A stretch of 64,000 nucleotides of DNA from Microcaldota archaeon (GCA_016207165.1 JACQQD010000001.1:62001-126000); one strand, 5' to 3'. Numbered from the stretch's first letter, positions 1 through 7,653 are shown. Made by a program: numbers and translations. Notes: generated by a model from the letters alone, not told the origin.

Positions 1-875
1 TTTTCGCCCAAACGGTGGTTTTGGCGGGTTCTGACTGTCTTCGGGCCTATTTTCCGCCTGGCCCTGTTTTTTACTGCGTTGGGCCCCTAAAACCTAAGTC
101 GTTTTTTTCGCGTCCTACTGGTTTTCGGCACCAATTTTTCATCCATCGCCAAAACATGGGCATTTTTTGGTCGATTTTTGGCAAAATTTTCTCGTTATTA
201 TCGGAAGAAAAACACCATTAGTGGAACTTTGGGGTATTGTCCAATATCTTTTTGGTATTGCGTTTACTTACTCTCCCACTCCGTAATGGTGTTTTGATTT
301 TGTGCCTTAGGAATGCATTTGGAGTGGTTTTTGGCTTGCTTTTTTGGTTCTTATCTTCTTTTTGTGTGTTTGGCTTATTTTTGGAGTTGTGTGTTTGCTT
401 TGCGTCTTTTCTGTTTTCTCCAACCACGAGATTTATAAACTCCCTCATTATGGTGTATTGGTTAGTACGGGAATTATCTTGTTTTGATGGAACAAAATTA
501 GCGGAATTGGCGCTTTTAGGGCTTTTTAGGCCAGAATTTCGTTTTGGCCCCCCCAAGTGGCCGGTGAACCTTATTTAATATCATAATGAGGAAACCTAGG
601 TGCTTGGGCGTGTATTCGCGCCCTCTCCTTTTAACCCTTAGTTGTTTATTGTTATGGTGTTTGCTTTATTATATTACTCCAAAATGGTATTTGACTACTT
701 GGTTCCTTTTCAGTGGAACTAATTAGTGCTTTCGGCCTATTTTCGACGGGTACTTTTCATGAAACCCTCAAATTCGGCCTTTTCAAGGCCTCTGGAAGCC
801 CGTATTGGCCGTCGTTTTCCTGAGGTGGTGGGCCAAACAGGCAAATTCAACGCCTTTAGTTCCATTAAAATCAAA
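1..875. other. T-rich stretch without a convincing gene
   Basis: The plus strand is rich in T runs and the region has lower G+C than the rest of the window. The ORFs listed here (for example 218-556 minus and 237-578 plus) overlap each other on opposite strands, start mostly with alternative codons and encode low-complexity Lys-rich or Phe/Leu-rich products, so I do not accept them. Two copies of a GCCTATTTTC-type motif lie at about 45 and 735 and belong to the dispersed motif described below. I see no RNA gene. Confidence 0.5.
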
Positions 876-1130
876 CTATTTTCCAGTTTTTTCGGCTTGA
901 AACGACTTATGGTGCAATGAAAACCACTTCATCGAGTCGGCAAATTCTTCGGCTTCCCCGGCTTTGGCGGTTTTAGGCGTCCTAGCGCCTTGCTTTTGGC
1001 CCTTTTCAGCTAAGAGGTTTTGAATGGCTTTGTCCAAGCTACATTTTTTACCGGATTTGGCTTGAATTCGTCCAGCCAATTTTTGAAGCGATTTGTAGGT
1101 CTCATCTTGTACGCGAATCAATTTCGTCAT
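876..1130 (-). CDS. Ribbon-helix-helix (VapB-like) small protein
   Basis: An 84-aa protein from the ATG at 1130; an in-frame GTG at 1139 is an alternative start and would suit a leaderless transcript. The N-terminal part (MTKLIRVQDETYKSLQKLAG) looks like a short beta strand followed by two helices, as in ribbon-helix-helix DNA-binding antitoxins. The C-terminal half is polar and probably disordered. A TATA-like TTAAATATA lies about 25-30 bases upstream at 1160-1168, and three exact TTGTTTACTT copies lie at and beyond the promoter, so autoregulation is a reasonable inference. No toxin gene is adjacent; an orphan antitoxin or plain regulator is possible. Confidence 0.55.
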   Translation of the reverse strand: MTKLIRVQDETYKSLQKLAGRIQAKSGKKCSLDKAIQNLLAEKGQKQGARTPKTAKAGEAEEFADSMKWFSLHHKSFQAEKTGK

Positions 1131-1142
1131 TTCAGTCACTTA

Positions 1143-1278
1143 TTGTTTACTTTGTGACTTATATTTAATCCTTTTTACCTCTAGAACTCCGATTCTTTTC
1201 TTCATTTTTAATTTGTATTCTTAGTATTTTTTGTTTACTTCATTTAACTGTATTTTGTAAACTATAAATTGTTTACTT
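1143..1278. repeat. Three exact TTGTTTACTT copies, one in an inverted repeat
   Basis: TTGTTTACTT occurs at 1143-1152, 1231-1240 and 1269-1278. The last copy is paired with GTAAAC at 1257-1262, giving GTAAAC-N8-GTTTAC. The first copy lies between the TATA-like box and the start codon of the ribbon-helix-helix gene. The arrangement fits operator sites for that protein, but this is inference. Confidence 0.5.
1160..1168 (-). promoter_or_regulatory. TATA-like box of the ribbon-helix-helix gene
   Basis: On the minus strand the sequence reads TTAAATATA, about 25 bases before the GTG at 1139 and 34 before the ATG at 1130. The spacing suits a leaderless or very short-leader archaeal transcript. Confidence 0.4.
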
Positions 1279-1347
1279 TTTAGTATATTTAATTTACTTT
1301 CTGTTCTTTGCTTCCGGTAAAAATGAACTCAATTTTTTGAACTTCAA

Positions 1348-1955
1348 GCCTAAATCTGCCTACTTTTTGCCCAAAACGCTTTTTCCGAGCCTTTATTCCT
1401 ACAAAAATTGGCGCAAACGCGTTTTTTTGCCGTATTCCCTGGTTTTTTTGTTTTAATCCAAAAAAATGCCTATTTTAATCCTTTTTTCTCGGTTTTGGGC
1501 CCTTCTCCAACGGCCTTTCTGATTTCCAGGCCTAATTTCAATTTTTTTGGTGAAAATCTGCCTAGTTTCGATGTTTTTGTGTGTTTTCAAGACATTTAGA
1601 CGGAGTTTTGATCAATTCTCCTCGGATTTTATGTGAAAAACTGCCCATGACCGGTTTTTCCCGCTTTTTTTGGGGTCGGCAACCTATTTTTCAGTATTTT
1701 GAGGTAAAACATGCCTACTCTTGGGTTTTTTTGGCTTGCCTTACGTCTTTTTTTGTCGAAAACTGGCTATTTGACGGGGGTTTTCCTTGTTTTTGAGGTA
1801 AGCCGGGTTGGTTGCGGGCTTGAAATGATTTTCTTTGGCCTCTTGGTCCGTTGGGATTCGGCTTTACTTCTTGTTCTGGGACTGTTTTTGTTTCCCAAGT
1901 AAAAAACGATTTATTTTTGCGTTTTTCTGCCTATGTTTTTTCCTGCCTATTTCGA
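1348..1955. repeat. Dispersed GCCTANTTTY motif in a T-rich non-coding tract
   Basis: GCCTA occurs on the plus strand at 1348, 1358, 1468, 1530, 1560, 1713, 1929 and 1945, with ACCTA at 1682 and further copies at 45 and 735. Most are followed by a T-rich tail (GCCTATTTTC, GCCTACTTTT, GCCTAGTTTC). The copies are in different reading phases, so they are not a coding repeat, and spacing is irregular. I see no long ORF to explain them. They could be protein-binding sites or remnants of a decayed repeat. Confidence 0.45.
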
Positions 1956-1980
1956 TTGACCCCCGTCCAAACCATCGACA

Positions 1981-1999
1981 TTTATAAAGGCTTTATAAA
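1981..1999. promoter_or_regulatory. Perfect palindrome containing two TATA-like boxes
   Basis: TTTATAAAG-G-CTTTATAAA is a perfect inverted repeat with 9-base arms. TTTATAAA resembles a strong archaeal TATA element and could drive transcription in either direction. Rightward transcription would start near 2020-2030 in a G-rich stretch that lacks a convincing ORF. Confidence 0.4.
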
Positions 2000-2397
2000 T
2001 CTCTTTTGGGGTGGCGGGGGTGTGTGTCATGAGCTCTTTGGTTTGAATGTGCCAAATTCCAGGGTTTGGCGATGTTTGGGCGTTTTTGACGGGTTGCTGG
2101 CGGGTCTTGGGATGGCGGGCGTTCCGGTCCGTACAACTTTTGGCGGTATACCGCTGCTAGGGGTGGCGGGGGGTTTGGGGCGGTCACGTAGTAAATGGCG
2201 TTCGGGCATCCTTGGCGTTGGCCTGCGTCAAATTGTTTTCCGTTGGTTTTGTGTTCGTGGAATTAGGTTCGCATGTCTGCTCTTGCACGCGTTTCTGTGT
2301 TTTTTTTTCTCTTGGTTTTTCGGTAACTTCCGGGCTGTTTGTGTTTTTTGACGTGGTGGCTTTCTTTATTGAACGCGGGTGAATCATAGTATTCGGT
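2000..2397. other. G-rich gap before the helicase gene
   Basis: About 400 bases with G+C more like that of coding DNA but no ORF I trust; the plus-strand ORF 1851-2351 starts in the T-rich tract and encodes a Cys/Phe-rich product unlike the neighbours. A 12-base palindrome GCGGTATACCGC lies at 2143-2154. A non-coding RNA starting after the TATA palindrome is possible. I compared it by eye with SRP RNA and RNase P RNA signatures and did not recognise either. Confidence 0.25.
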
Positions 2398-5010
2398 ATG
2401 TCCTTTGATCCGTCGCTGTACCTTCACTCCGAGGTCCTGCATTTGGCAAAGCGGCGGGGGTTTGAGTCTTTTACTTTGGTTCAGCAGAAGGCGTTTCCGG
2501 AGGTGGCGGCGGGAAAAAACGTGTTGGTCATGGCGCCGACGGGTTTTGGAAAGACGGAGGCGGCCATGCTGCCGATTTTGTCCAAGTTGGTCCAGGAGAA
2601 AGGCGAGGGGGTTCAGTGTCTGTACATTACGCCGTTGCGCGCCTTGAATCGGGACATGTTGTCGCGCATGGAGTTTTTCTGCAAGATGCTGGGGTTGCGC
2701 TTGGGGGTGCGGCATGGGGACACGACGGCGTACGAGCGCGTCAAACAAAAAGAGCAGCCTCCCCACGTCTTGATCACTACGCCGGAGAGTCTGGGCGCGC
2801 TTTTGGTGGCCGGCATGCGGGACTCTTTGGTCAACGTCCGGTTTGTGGTGGTCGATGAAGTCCATGAATTGGCGTACTCCAAGCGGGGCGTGCAGTTGAA
2901 CTTGGCGTTGATTCGGCTGGGGTTGTTGGCCCCGTTTCAAGTCATTGGGTTGTCCGCCACGGTTTCGGCTCCAAGGGACGTGGCGGCGTTTTTGGGGGAA
3001 GGCGTGGGGGTGGTGGACGCGTCGGAGTTGCGGTCGCTGGATTTGTCGGTGGAGTACCCCAAAAAAGCGGTGGCCATGGAAGGGTTGAAACCGGATACGG
3101 CCGCCCGGTTGGTGCGGTTGGAGCAACTCATTGCGTCGCACGGCAAGACGTTGGTGTTCGTCAACACGCGGTTCATGGCTGAAGCGTTGGGGGCCTTGCT
3201 TCGGCCGCTTTTGGGCGAGGATTTTGCTGTTCACCACTCGTCGTTGTCCAAGGAGGCCCGTCTGGAATCCGAGGAGGCGTTCAAGAAAGGGCAACTCAAG
3301 GCCTTGGTCTGCACGTCTTCCCTTGAACTAGGCATGGACATTGGGGACGTGGACTTGGTGGTTCAAGTGGGTTCCCCCCGCCAGGTCACGCGGTTGGTTC
3401 AGCGGGTGGGGCGGTCGGGTCACAAGCATCATTTGACGCCCAAAGGCGTGGTTTTGGCGTTGGATGAGTTGGATGAATTGGAGGCGAAGGTGTTGGTGGA
3501 CTTGGCGCATGCGCGTTTGTTGGAGCCGCAGGCGCCGCGGTTGGGCTGTTTGGACGTGTTGGCGCACCAAATCTGTGGGCTGGCGCTTGAATTTGGCCGC
3601 ATCCGCTTGGAGGGCGTGGTCAAGAACTTTCGGACATCCCGCCTTTATGCCGGGTTGCTGGTTTCTGTTGCTAAAAAGGTGGTCGGTCAGCTGGTTTCGG
3701 AGGGGTTGCTGGCTTTTGACGGCGAGTTTTTGGAGCCGACCAAGCGGACGAAGTTTTACTATTACGAGAATTTGAGCACGATTTCGGATCTCAAGAAGGT
3801 GTTCGTCAAGAACGCGGAGTCCAACAAGAACGTGGCGCTTTTGGATGACGTGTTCGTGTCGAATTATTTGCAGGTTGGCGTCGCGTTCATCGCACGGGGC
3901 CGCGCGTGGCGGGTTTTAAGCATGGTGGACGATGAGTTGGTCGTCGAGCCGTCAAAAGACGTGTCGGCGGCCATTCCGGATTGGGTGGGGGAAGAAATTC
4001 CAGTGGCCCGGGGGGTGGCCGCCAAAGTCGCCGGCGCGCTTTCCGAGGGGTCTACGGCGTTTGGTAAAAAGCAGGCCGCGTTTTTCGTGCCGTCGGCTTC
4101 GGAGTGGGTGGTGGAATCCGAGGGCCCGGTGGTCGTGGTGCACTCTTTTTTGGGCCACCGCGGCAACGAAGCCCTTGCAAAACTGTTGGCGTTTTCTTTG
4201 GCGGCCAAAGGCAAATCGGTTCGGACGCGGGCGGGCGCGTACCACGTCTTGGTTGAATTTGGAAAGTCGGCGGACGCGGAGGCGGTGGCGGCCGTTCTTT
4301 TGGTTTGGCGCCAAAAAAGCGTGGCCGCGTTCCTCAAAACGCATTTGGTGGATTCGCCTTTGTTCGCGTCGCGGTTCGTGCACGTGGCCAAGCGGTTCGG
4401 TTTCCTGCAAAAAGACCGGGACTACCAAGCCGTTTCCGTCAAAAAGTTGGCGGCGGTGATGAAAGATTCCGTGATTGCCGAGGAAGTCTTCGCCGAATTG
4501 TTTTACGAGAAGCTGGACGTTTCAACGCTGGAATCGGCGTTGTCTTCGTTTCGCGTTTCGGTTCGGCCGTCGGGTTTTTCGCCTTTGGCCCGGCACGCCG
4601 TGGCGTTGGGTGGTTTCAGCGAACTGATTACGGCGGCGGAGCCGACGGAGAAGGTGGTGGCCGCGTTTGCCGAGGAATTGCGGTCTAAAAAGATTCAATT
4701 GCATTGCGGGTACTGCAACCAGCGCTTCACGAAATCCTTGGGCTTTTTGGAGGAGGCCCAATGCCTGTTTTGCGGGTCGCCTCGGATTTTTCCGGAGACC
4801 TATTCGGCGAAAAAAGACCAGCGCGTGGTCATGGATTTGGTGGCGGCGTACGGAAAAAACGCGTTGGTTGCGTTGAGTGCGTATGGCGTTGGGCCGGAGG
4901 CGGCCAAGCGCATTCTTTCACGGCTGCACAAGTCGGAGGACGACTTGTTTTACGACTTGCTTCAAGCCCAGAAGGATTTCATTCGGACGAAGAAGTTCTG
5001 GAAGGTCTAG
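2398..5010 (+). CDS. lhr: Lhr-type superfamily 2 DNA/RNA helicase
   Basis: This 870-aa protein is an ATP-dependent nucleic-acid translocase. Motif I is MAPTGFGKTEAAM near residue 45, Ia follows as TPLRALNRDML, the DEAD-box variant is VVVDEVHELAYSKRG, motif III is LSAT, and motifs V-VI are TSSLELGMDIGDVDLVVQ and RLVQRVGRSGH. A long C-terminal half follows, as in archaeal Lhr proteins. Near the C terminus CGYCNQRF...CLFCGS forms a Cys4 pair (C-x2-C and C-x2-C), probably a zinc site, as reported for one archaeal Lhr subgroup. Length suits the family. It ends convergently with the 96-aa ORF on the other strand, overlapping it by 32 bases. Likely role: repair or RNA/DNA remodelling. Confidence 0.9.
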   Translation: MSFDPSLYLHSEVLHLAKRRGFESFTLVQQKAFPEVAAGKNVLVMAPTGFGKTEAAMLPILSKLVQEKGEGVQCLYITPLRALNRDMLSRMEFFCKMLGLRLGVRHGDTTAYERVKQKEQPPHVLITTPESLGALLVAGMRDSLVNVRFVVVDEVHELAYSKRGVQLNLALIRLGLLAPFQVIGLSATVSAPRDVAAFLGEGVGVVDASELRSLDLSVEYPKKAVAMEGLKPDTAARLVRLEQLIASHGKTLVFVNTRFMAEALGALLRPLLGEDFAVHHSSLSKEARLESEEAFKKGQLKALVCTSSLELGMDIGDVDLVVQVGSPRQVTRLVQRVGRSGHKHHLTPKGVVLALDELDELEAKVLVDLAHARLLEPQAPRLGCLDVLAHQICGLALEFGRIRLEGVVKNFRTSRLYAGLLVSVAKKVVGQLVSEGLLAFDGEFLEPTKRTKFYYYENLSTISDLKKVFVKNAESNKNVALLDDVFVSNYLQVGVAFIARGRAWRVLSMVDDELVVEPSKDVSAAIPDWVGEEIPVARGVAAKVAGALSEGSTAFGKKQAAFFVPSASEWVVESEGPVVVVHSFLGHRGNEALAKLLAFSLAAKGKSVRTRAGAYHVLVEFGKSADAEAVAAVLLVWRQKSVAAFLKTHLVDSPLFASRFVHVAKRFGFLQKDRDYQAVSVKKLAAVMKDSVIAEEVFAELFYEKLDVSTLESALSSFRVSVRPSGFSPLARHAVALGGFSELITAAEPTEKVVAAFAEELRSKKIQLHCGYCNQRFTKSLGFLEEAQCLFCGSPRIFPETYSAKKDQRVVMDLVAAYGKNALVALSAYGVGPEAAKRILSRLHKSEDDLFYDLLQAQKDFIRTKKFWKV

Positions 5011-5269
5011 CTTTCCTTGTAAAATGCACGGCGCGCCAGACAGTGGTGTTGGGTGCGCCAAACCGCATGCGGTGCGCGAGTGAGATTCCCTCGCGTTGCC
5101 GTTCTTTGATTACTCGGTCAATCCATATGGGTAGCGAGGCTTCCATGAAGCCGATTTTTCTGCCGGTAAGTCTCGCATACGGAATGTAGACGCCGTGGCC
5201 TTTGACTTGGGCGTAAATCTTGTTTTCTAAAAGAATTTTTCGGAGGGCGTTCGCCGCGTCTTCGGGCAT
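4979..5269 (-). CDS. Unknown 96-aa protein, possible last gene of the ubiquitin-like operon
   Basis: The ORF starts at ATG 5269 and its last codons overlap the end of the helicase gene on the opposite strand. The product looks folded: helix (PEDAANALRKILLENK), strands (YAQVKGHGVYIPYARL), then a basic tail. I do not recognise a family. A TATA-like CCATAAATG about 25 bases upstream (about 5291-5298, minus) could give it its own leaderless transcript, and it lies 64 bases after the 142-aa gene. Use of codons such as AGA, ATA and TTA is higher than in the helicase. It may be a co-operonic partner or simply a neighbour. Confidence 0.5.
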   Translation of the reverse strand: MPEDAANALRKILLENKIYAQVKGHGVYIPYARLTGRKIGFMEASLPIWIDRVIKERQREGISLAHRMRFGAPNTTVWRAVHFTRKARPSRTSSSE

Positions 5270-5333
5270 GTGGGTTTTGTTTTGCGGCGCGGCATTTATG
5301 GGTTTTCGTTTGGTTTAACCGTGCGGTTTTGTT

Positions 5334-5762
5334 TTACTTGCGCGTTTGCTGCATGCGTCGGTTGTGGACCAAGAGCGCGATTTGGGCTTCGATGTGAGGG
5401 TTGCGGCCGCCTTGCCGGCGGAGGCTGGCCACAGCGTCTTGAAATTCTTCATCCGTATCGGCTCTGGCCGCGTCCAGAAAGTGGCTGGCGTTGAGGTTGG
5501 ACAAGTTGGCGGCATTGGCGGTTCGACCGGCTTGCGTGTTTCCAAGCCCTTGTCGCCGCAATAGGTTCAACAGTTCTTGGGGGCTTCGTGCTCGTCGGAC
5601 TGCGTTGGAGGGAAGCCGCCACGCCGAGTGGTTGGCGGAGGGGCGGGTCGTCGAACGGGTGGGTGGCTGGCTCATGCGCGGGGCTTGAAGAGTGGGTCGC
5701 GTATTTCGTGCGGCGGCGGAATGGTGCGTGGGCGGGCGCCGGGCACTGGTTTTAACGGCCAT
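5334..5762 (-). CDS. Unknown 142-aa protein of the ubiquitin-like operon
   Basis: It starts at ATG 5762, 23 bases after the stop of the 41-aa gene; an internal Met at residue 30 (5675) is an alternative. The first 60 residues are basic, rich in Ser, Thr, Pro, Arg and Ala and probably disordered. The C-terminal half looks helical (SPQELLNLLRRQGLG, then DTDEEFQDAVASLRRQGG and NPHIEAQIALLVHNRRMQ). No family is recognised. The second half could be a small helical binding domain, perhaps for the modifier, but only gene order supports that. Confidence 0.6.
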   Translation of the reverse strand: MAVKTSARRPPTHHSAAARNTRPTLQAPRMSQPPTRSTTRPSANHSAWRLPSNAVRRARSPQELLNLLRRQGLGNTQAGRTANAANLSNLNASHFLDAARADTDEEFQDAVASLRRQGGRNPHIEAQIALLVHNRRMQQTRK

Positions 5763-5785
5763 GGTTGGCTTTTTTCTGGCCGGCT

Positions 5786-5911
5786 TTATTTGGTTTTGCT
5801 TTGGTTGGGTGCGGGATGCTTTTCCAGGAAGTCGTAGTCGTCTTCCGTCGGCGGCTTTTTTTCTTCCAAGGCGGGTTCCGTGACGTGCACGATGCGGGGT
5901 TTGCCGTTCAT
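5786..5911 (-). CDS. 41-aa acidic small protein, translationally coupled, absent from ORF track
   Basis: The minus strand reads ATG at 5911-5909 and TAA at 5788-5786. The start overlaps the TGA of the 138-aa gene by one base (TGATG), a standard coupling arrangement. The product begins MNGKPRIVHVTEPALEEK, has an acidic centre (PTEDDYDFLEKHP) and a Lys-rich tail. It is too short for a domain call. An acidic, probably extended peptide inside a ubiquitin-like operon could be an adaptor or a short binding motif. Frame, coupling and codon choice support it, but there is no homology evidence. Confidence 0.55.
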   Translation of the reverse strand: MNGKPRIVHVTEPALEEKKPPTEDDYDFLEKHPAPNQSKTK

Positions 5912-6327
5912 CAGTTGTCGGACACCTTTCCAGGCTTGAATTCAGTGGGTTTGGGTTTGCTTTTGGGCGTGCTTGAATACGTCCCCGCGTTTTGCCTCGT
6001 GATTCTCACCAAACCCTTGGCTCGCAGAAGTTCCAGGATTTCGTTGGATTCGTGGAGGGCCAGGGGTTGGTGGAGTTGAATGTATTGGCGTCGGGTGTTG
6101 GGTTCGTCGTACTCCTCGCCCACAACGACGAGTTGGGTTTCCGTTTGGAGGAGGGTCAATTTCTCGTTGATGCCTTCAACGCCGCCCTTGAAGGGGTGGA
6201 GGGTCACCGGAATTTTTACTTGGAGGGCTCCGGACACGGATTGAGTGGCGTGGGCTTGGTTCCAGTGGATTTGTTGAATGTCGCCGTAGCGGTGTAGGTT
6301 CTCGATTTCTCGGATTAGGTTTTTCAC
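5911..6327 (-). CDS. Unknown 138-aa protein between E2 and the small ORF
   Basis: Its ATG overlaps the E2 stop in the classic ATGA arrangement, so it is almost certainly co-translated with E2. An N-terminal helix (NLIREIENLHRYGDIQQI) precedes alternating strands (GALQVKIPVTLHPF, KLTLLQTETQLVVVGEEY, RQYIQLHQPL), then a helix (NEILELLRAKG) and a basic Ser/Pro/Lys tail. The strand pattern could be a small UBC/RWD-like or other beta-rich fold, but there is no Cys to act as an E2 nucleophile. The family is not recognised; an E2 co-factor is an inference from context. Confidence 0.75.
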   Translation of the reverse strand: MKNLIREIENLHRYGDIQQIHWNQAHATQSVSGALQVKIPVTLHPFKGGVEGINEKLTLLQTETQLVVVGEEYDEPNTRRQYIQLHQPLALHESNEILELLRAKGLVRITRQNAGTYSSTPKSKPKPTEFKPGKVSDN

Positions 6328-6788
6328 AGTCCGACCACCCTCGGCCCTTTGGGTTTGTGTTGCGGCAAGTCTTGGTGTTCCAGGTAGTACCTCGCCGCCT
6401 CTTCGTTCAGGGGGCTTTGGGGGTTGGGGTTCTTGAGCAATTGGATGAGGCCGTTTACGACGCTTACGAGGTTCTGGCCTTCACTCCACTCGTTGACGAG
6501 TTGGATGCACACTACGCCCACGCCTGGGTGGATGTTGGGGTGGAAAATGGGGGTCAGCCAGAACGCCATGAGTCCGCCGGGGTAGGGGTAGTCGCGGTTG
6601 AGTTCAATGCGGACGGAGTGCTGGCTTCGTGGCACGATGGAACCGTTTTGCTGGGCGAGGCCGGGGCCTTGGATGGAGACGGTGTACGTGGTCAAGTCAG
6701 GGGTGACGTCGAATCGGATGCCGGCGGCTCTCATTTCCGCGCACTCGCTTTCCAGGCGTCGCTTCCAGATGGCTTCGGGCAGTTGCAT
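6324..6788 (-). CDS. E2-like ubiquitin-conjugating enzyme
   Basis: This 154-aa protein has the complete core of a UBC-fold E2. The HPN motif lies in FHPNIHPGVG (residues 82-90), the candidate catalytic Cys94 follows in VVCIQLVNEW with the usual Trp101, and the downstream LLKNPNPQSPLNEEAARYY segment matches the conserved PNPxxPLN helix of eukaryotic E2s. The N-terminal helix and strands (YTVSIQGP, HSVRIELNRDYPYPGG) also match. Length equals a minimal E2. It should take the modifier from the E1 as a thioester on Cys94. It sits 7 bases after the 163-aa gene and overlaps the 138-aa gene by 4. Confidence 0.93.
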   Translation of the reverse strand: MQLPEAIWKRRLESECAEMRAAGIRFDVTPDLTTYTVSIQGPGLAQQNGSIVPRSQHSVRIELNRDYPYPGGLMAFWLTPIFHPNIHPGVGVVCIQLVNEWSEGQNLVSVVNGLIQLLKNPNPQSPLNEEAARYYLEHQDLPQHKPKGPRVVGL

Positions 6789-6795
6789 GCGTTTT

Positions 6796-7287
6796 TCACG
6801 TGGGTTCGACGTTAATGTTTTCCGTGTATCTTTTTAGTTTTTCTGCTTGCCGCAGCCACGTTTTTCGGGTGGGCCGGGCGTGGATTCGGAAATTCACGAC
6901 GGCATTTTCAGGAACGCGCAGGCCGGCGTCTTGTCCCCAGGCGGGCAGGGTGTCTTCAATGCCGATTCCGGTGACTTGGACGCGATGGGTGCCTCCGAGG
7001 TGGCGTTGGAGGCGTTGCTCCAAGTGGCGGCGGATGGCCAGCACGACGTCGGCTTCCTGAGGGGTCGGCATCCAATCTTGTTCTTTGGACGGCGTCCAGG
7101 TGGATGGATTTGAGAGTACCGCGTTTCGGTACGCGTCCTGAATTTTTTTTGGGACTTGTCCCGTCCATCGGGCGGTGGCACGGATGGTGACGTTGAATTC
7201 GTCGCCTTTGGGTACGGCGTCCACGGAAAGAATGGTTGTTTCAGTCAATGGCTTGAACAACAAGAGGCGTTCCAAGGCGCGCAGCAT
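6796..7287 (-). CDS. Unknown 163-aa protein between modifier and E2
   Basis: It lies 10 bases after the modifier gene and 7 before E2, so it is in the operon. The sequence alternates strands and helices: TTILSVDAVP, EFNVTIRATARW, helix PKKIQDAYRNAVL, helix EADVVLAIRRHLEQRLQRHL, strands HRVQVTGIGIED and AVVNFRIHARP, then a basic helix. The two strand-helix halves might be a duplicated small alpha/beta fold. There is no Cys and no recognised catalytic motif. The function is unknown; its fixed place suggests a dedicated component of the conjugation system. Confidence 0.75.
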   Translation of the reverse strand: MLRALERLLLFKPLTETTILSVDAVPKGDEFNVTIRATARWTGQVPKKIQDAYRNAVLSNPSTWTPSKEQDWMPTPQEADVVLAIRRHLEQRLQRHLGGTHRVQVTGIGIEDTLPAWGQDAGLRVPENAVVNFRIHARPTRKTWLRQAEKLKRYTENINVEPT

Positions 7288-7297
7288 GGTGTGGGGT

Positions 7298-7540
7298 TTA
7301 CCCGCCGGTGGGGTCCGGCATCAGCAAAAGCTGGTCGTTTTCCTTGAGTCCCGCTTCTTGGACGGTGACTTCCGGGCCCAGGATCTTGTGGTCGGCTGTG
7401 GCCAACACGAAGCGGTCTTTGAGTTTGAGGCTCTCGGAAAGCACGTCCAAAATCGAGGAAACGGTAAACGCGGGTTCGACGGCAACCACGATTTCCTTTC
7501 CGGACGTCGTGTGCATGATGGTCACGTTGAATTCACTCAT
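7298..7540 (-). CDS. Ubiquitin-like modifier ending in Gly-Gly
   Basis: I choose ATG 7540 over the GTG at 7576 because GAGGTG lies 9 bases upstream. The 80-aa product has the beta-grasp order: hairpin (FNVTIMHTTSGKEIVVAVEP), helix (VSSILDVLSESLKL), strands (RFVLATADHKIL), then TVQEAGLKENDQLLLMPDPTGG. The LGPEVTVQEAGLKENDQ stretch resembles the ubiquitin segment around the Leu43-Tyr59 turn. The protein stops right after Gly79-Gly80, so no processing is needed to expose the tail. Candidate chain lysines are K15, K39, K41, K52 and K66. It is the first gene of the leftward operon. Confidence 0.88.
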   Translation of the reverse strand: MSEFNVTIMHTTSGKEIVVAVEPAFTVSSILDVLSESLKLKDRFVLATADHKILGPEVTVQEAGLKENDQLLLMPDPTGG

Positions 7541-7549
7541 GAAGGATTG

Positions 7550-7591
7550 CACCTCTTTAGCGGTTTTTCTTTTCACTCTTGACTCTTAAAT
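7550..7591 (-). promoter_or_regulatory. Promoter and ribosome binding site of the modifier operon
   Basis: On the minus strand a TATA-like CATTTAAG lies at 7591-7584, predicting a start near 7560, and GAGGTG lies at 7555-7550, 9 bases before the ATG at 7540. Unlike many genes in the window this one probably has a short leader with a Shine-Dalgarno site, which decides the start codon. Confidence 0.5.
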
Positions 7592-7653
7592 GCGTGTTGG
7601 TCGGCCTCTGGCGCGAAACCTTGATTAACGCCTGCTGGCAAACGGTTCGTATC

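Noticed and set aside
218-578. Opposed ORFs of 112 and 113 aa at the left edge
   Set aside because: They overlap on both strands, have low-complexity products and sit in T-rich DNA with no promoter or ribosome binding site that decides for either.
1851-2351. 166-aa plus-strand ORF before the helicase
   Set aside because: Its start lies in the T-rich tract and the product is a Cys/Phe/Gly-rich sequence unlike any other protein in the window.
2000-2397. SRP RNA or RNase P RNA
   Set aside because: I did not find the conserved helix 8 or P4-type sequences of these RNAs in the stretch.
2263-3294. 343-aa minus-strand ORF
   Set aside because: It is the antisense shadow of the Lhr helicase gene, with a His/Gln/Arg-rich product.
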